The notes under the pieces are model-generated. The model made no database searches. It was given only the letters and a program-made list of their open reading frames with translations, and was not told the origin of the DNA. Shown here one piece after another: positions 4,760 to 5,024 of a stretch of 5,024 nucleotides of DNA. The DNA is from Candidatus Omnitrophota bacterium (GTDB lineage Bacteria > Omnitrophota > 4484-213). Numbering within the stretch: position 1 is the first letter of the stretch; the number at the start of each line of letters is the position of its first letter. The stretch spans positions 1 to 5,024 of the forward strand of contig DAOWKH010000019.1 in the NCBI GenBank assembly GCA_030639955.1. The letters run 5' to 3'. Position numbers and translations under genes: made by a program.

Positions 4760-5024
4760 CACTTAAACAAACTATGGGCGACAATAAAGGAAGCAAATAC
4801 CATTGAAACCATTGACATCAGTTTAATCAAAATATTCAAAGCCGGACCAGCAGTGTCTTTGCAGGGGTCACCGACCGTATCCCCCACTACTGCCGCCTTA
4901 TGGGCATCCGAGCCCTTGCCGCCTAAATTTCCTTCCTCAATATACTTTTTTGCATTATCCCAGGCGCCACCGCTGTTAGCCATCATTATTGCCAGAGCAA
5001 ATCCGCTAACCAAAGTGCCAAAGA
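4759..5024 (-). CDS. hppA: Membrane-bound ion-pumping pyrophosphatase, C-terminal part
   Basis: HppA hydrolyses pyrophosphate and pumps H+ or Na+ across the cytoplasmic membrane. Only the last 87 residues are present; the gene begins beyond the right edge. The reading starts FGTLVSGFALAIMMANSGGAW, a transmembrane helix running into the conserved NSGGAWDNAKKYIE segment. Then comes the acidic GGKGSDAHKAAVVGDTVGD loop, whose Asp and Lys residues help bind Mg-pyrophosphate, followed by PCKDTAGPALN and a final hydrophobic helix (ILIKLMSMVSMVFASFIVAH). A Cys stands where many homologues have Phe in GDPFKDT. The residue that separates K+-dependent from K+-independent enzymes, and the coupling-ion residues, are outside the window, so the pumped ion cannot be told. 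The TGA stop overlaps the purH start. Confidence 0.97.
   Translation of the reverse strand, partial: FGTLVSGFALAIMMANSGGAWDNAKKYIEEGNLGGKGSDAHKAAVVGDTVGDPCKDTAGPALNILIKLMSMVSMVFASFIVAHSLFK

Overview
This window is one continuous block of minus-strand genes. In transcription order, from high to low coordinates, it reads: the 3' end of hppA (membrane proton/sodium pyrophosphatase), purH, three tRNA genes (Gln-CUG, Leu-GAG, Glu-CUC), purB, a small unrecognised gene, and purM, which runs off the left edge. Both hppA and purM are cut by the window ends. No plus-strand gene is supported, and no gene-free stretch exceeds 300 bases. The whole window looks like one purine-biosynthesis operon with structural RNAs embedded in it.

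The organism is a bacterium. PurB is 430 residues and fits Bacillus subtilis-type numbering (His68, His141). The tRNAs encode their own CCA ends, strong AGGAGG-type ribosome sites are used, and energy metabolism includes a membrane pyrophosphatase. The moderate-to-low GC, very compact gene packing and abundance of small palindromic and 7-bp repeats suggest an uncultured lineage, perhaps of the Omnitrophota or a similar candidate phylum. That placement is a low-confidence inference from style, not a phylogenetic result.

Layout: hppA and purH overlap (GTGATG at the junction). The purH stop codon directly abuts the first base of tRNA-Gln. Five bases separate tRNA-Gln from tRNA-Leu, and one base separates tRNA-Leu from tRNA-Glu. 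The 81-base gap between tRNA-Glu and purB is largely filled by two inverted-repeat elements. The 110-base purB-to-orphan gap holds a 7-bp tandem repeat array and a short repeat that overlaps the ribosome site of the orphan gene. The orphan gene's stop overlaps the purM start (ATGA).

Three enzymes of de novo IMP synthesis are present: PurM closes the imidazole ring (AIR), PurB makes AICAR and also AMP, and PurH performs the last two steps to IMP. HppA hydrolyses pyrophosphate, a by-product of several nucleotide reactions, and pumps ions. I found no defence system, CRISPR array, transposase or phage gene. The most unusual content is the insertion of small repeats into this housekeeping operon, including two in-frame copies within coding sequence (a palindromic element in purM and a heptamer array in purH), and a tRNA cluster packed directly against the purH stop codon.
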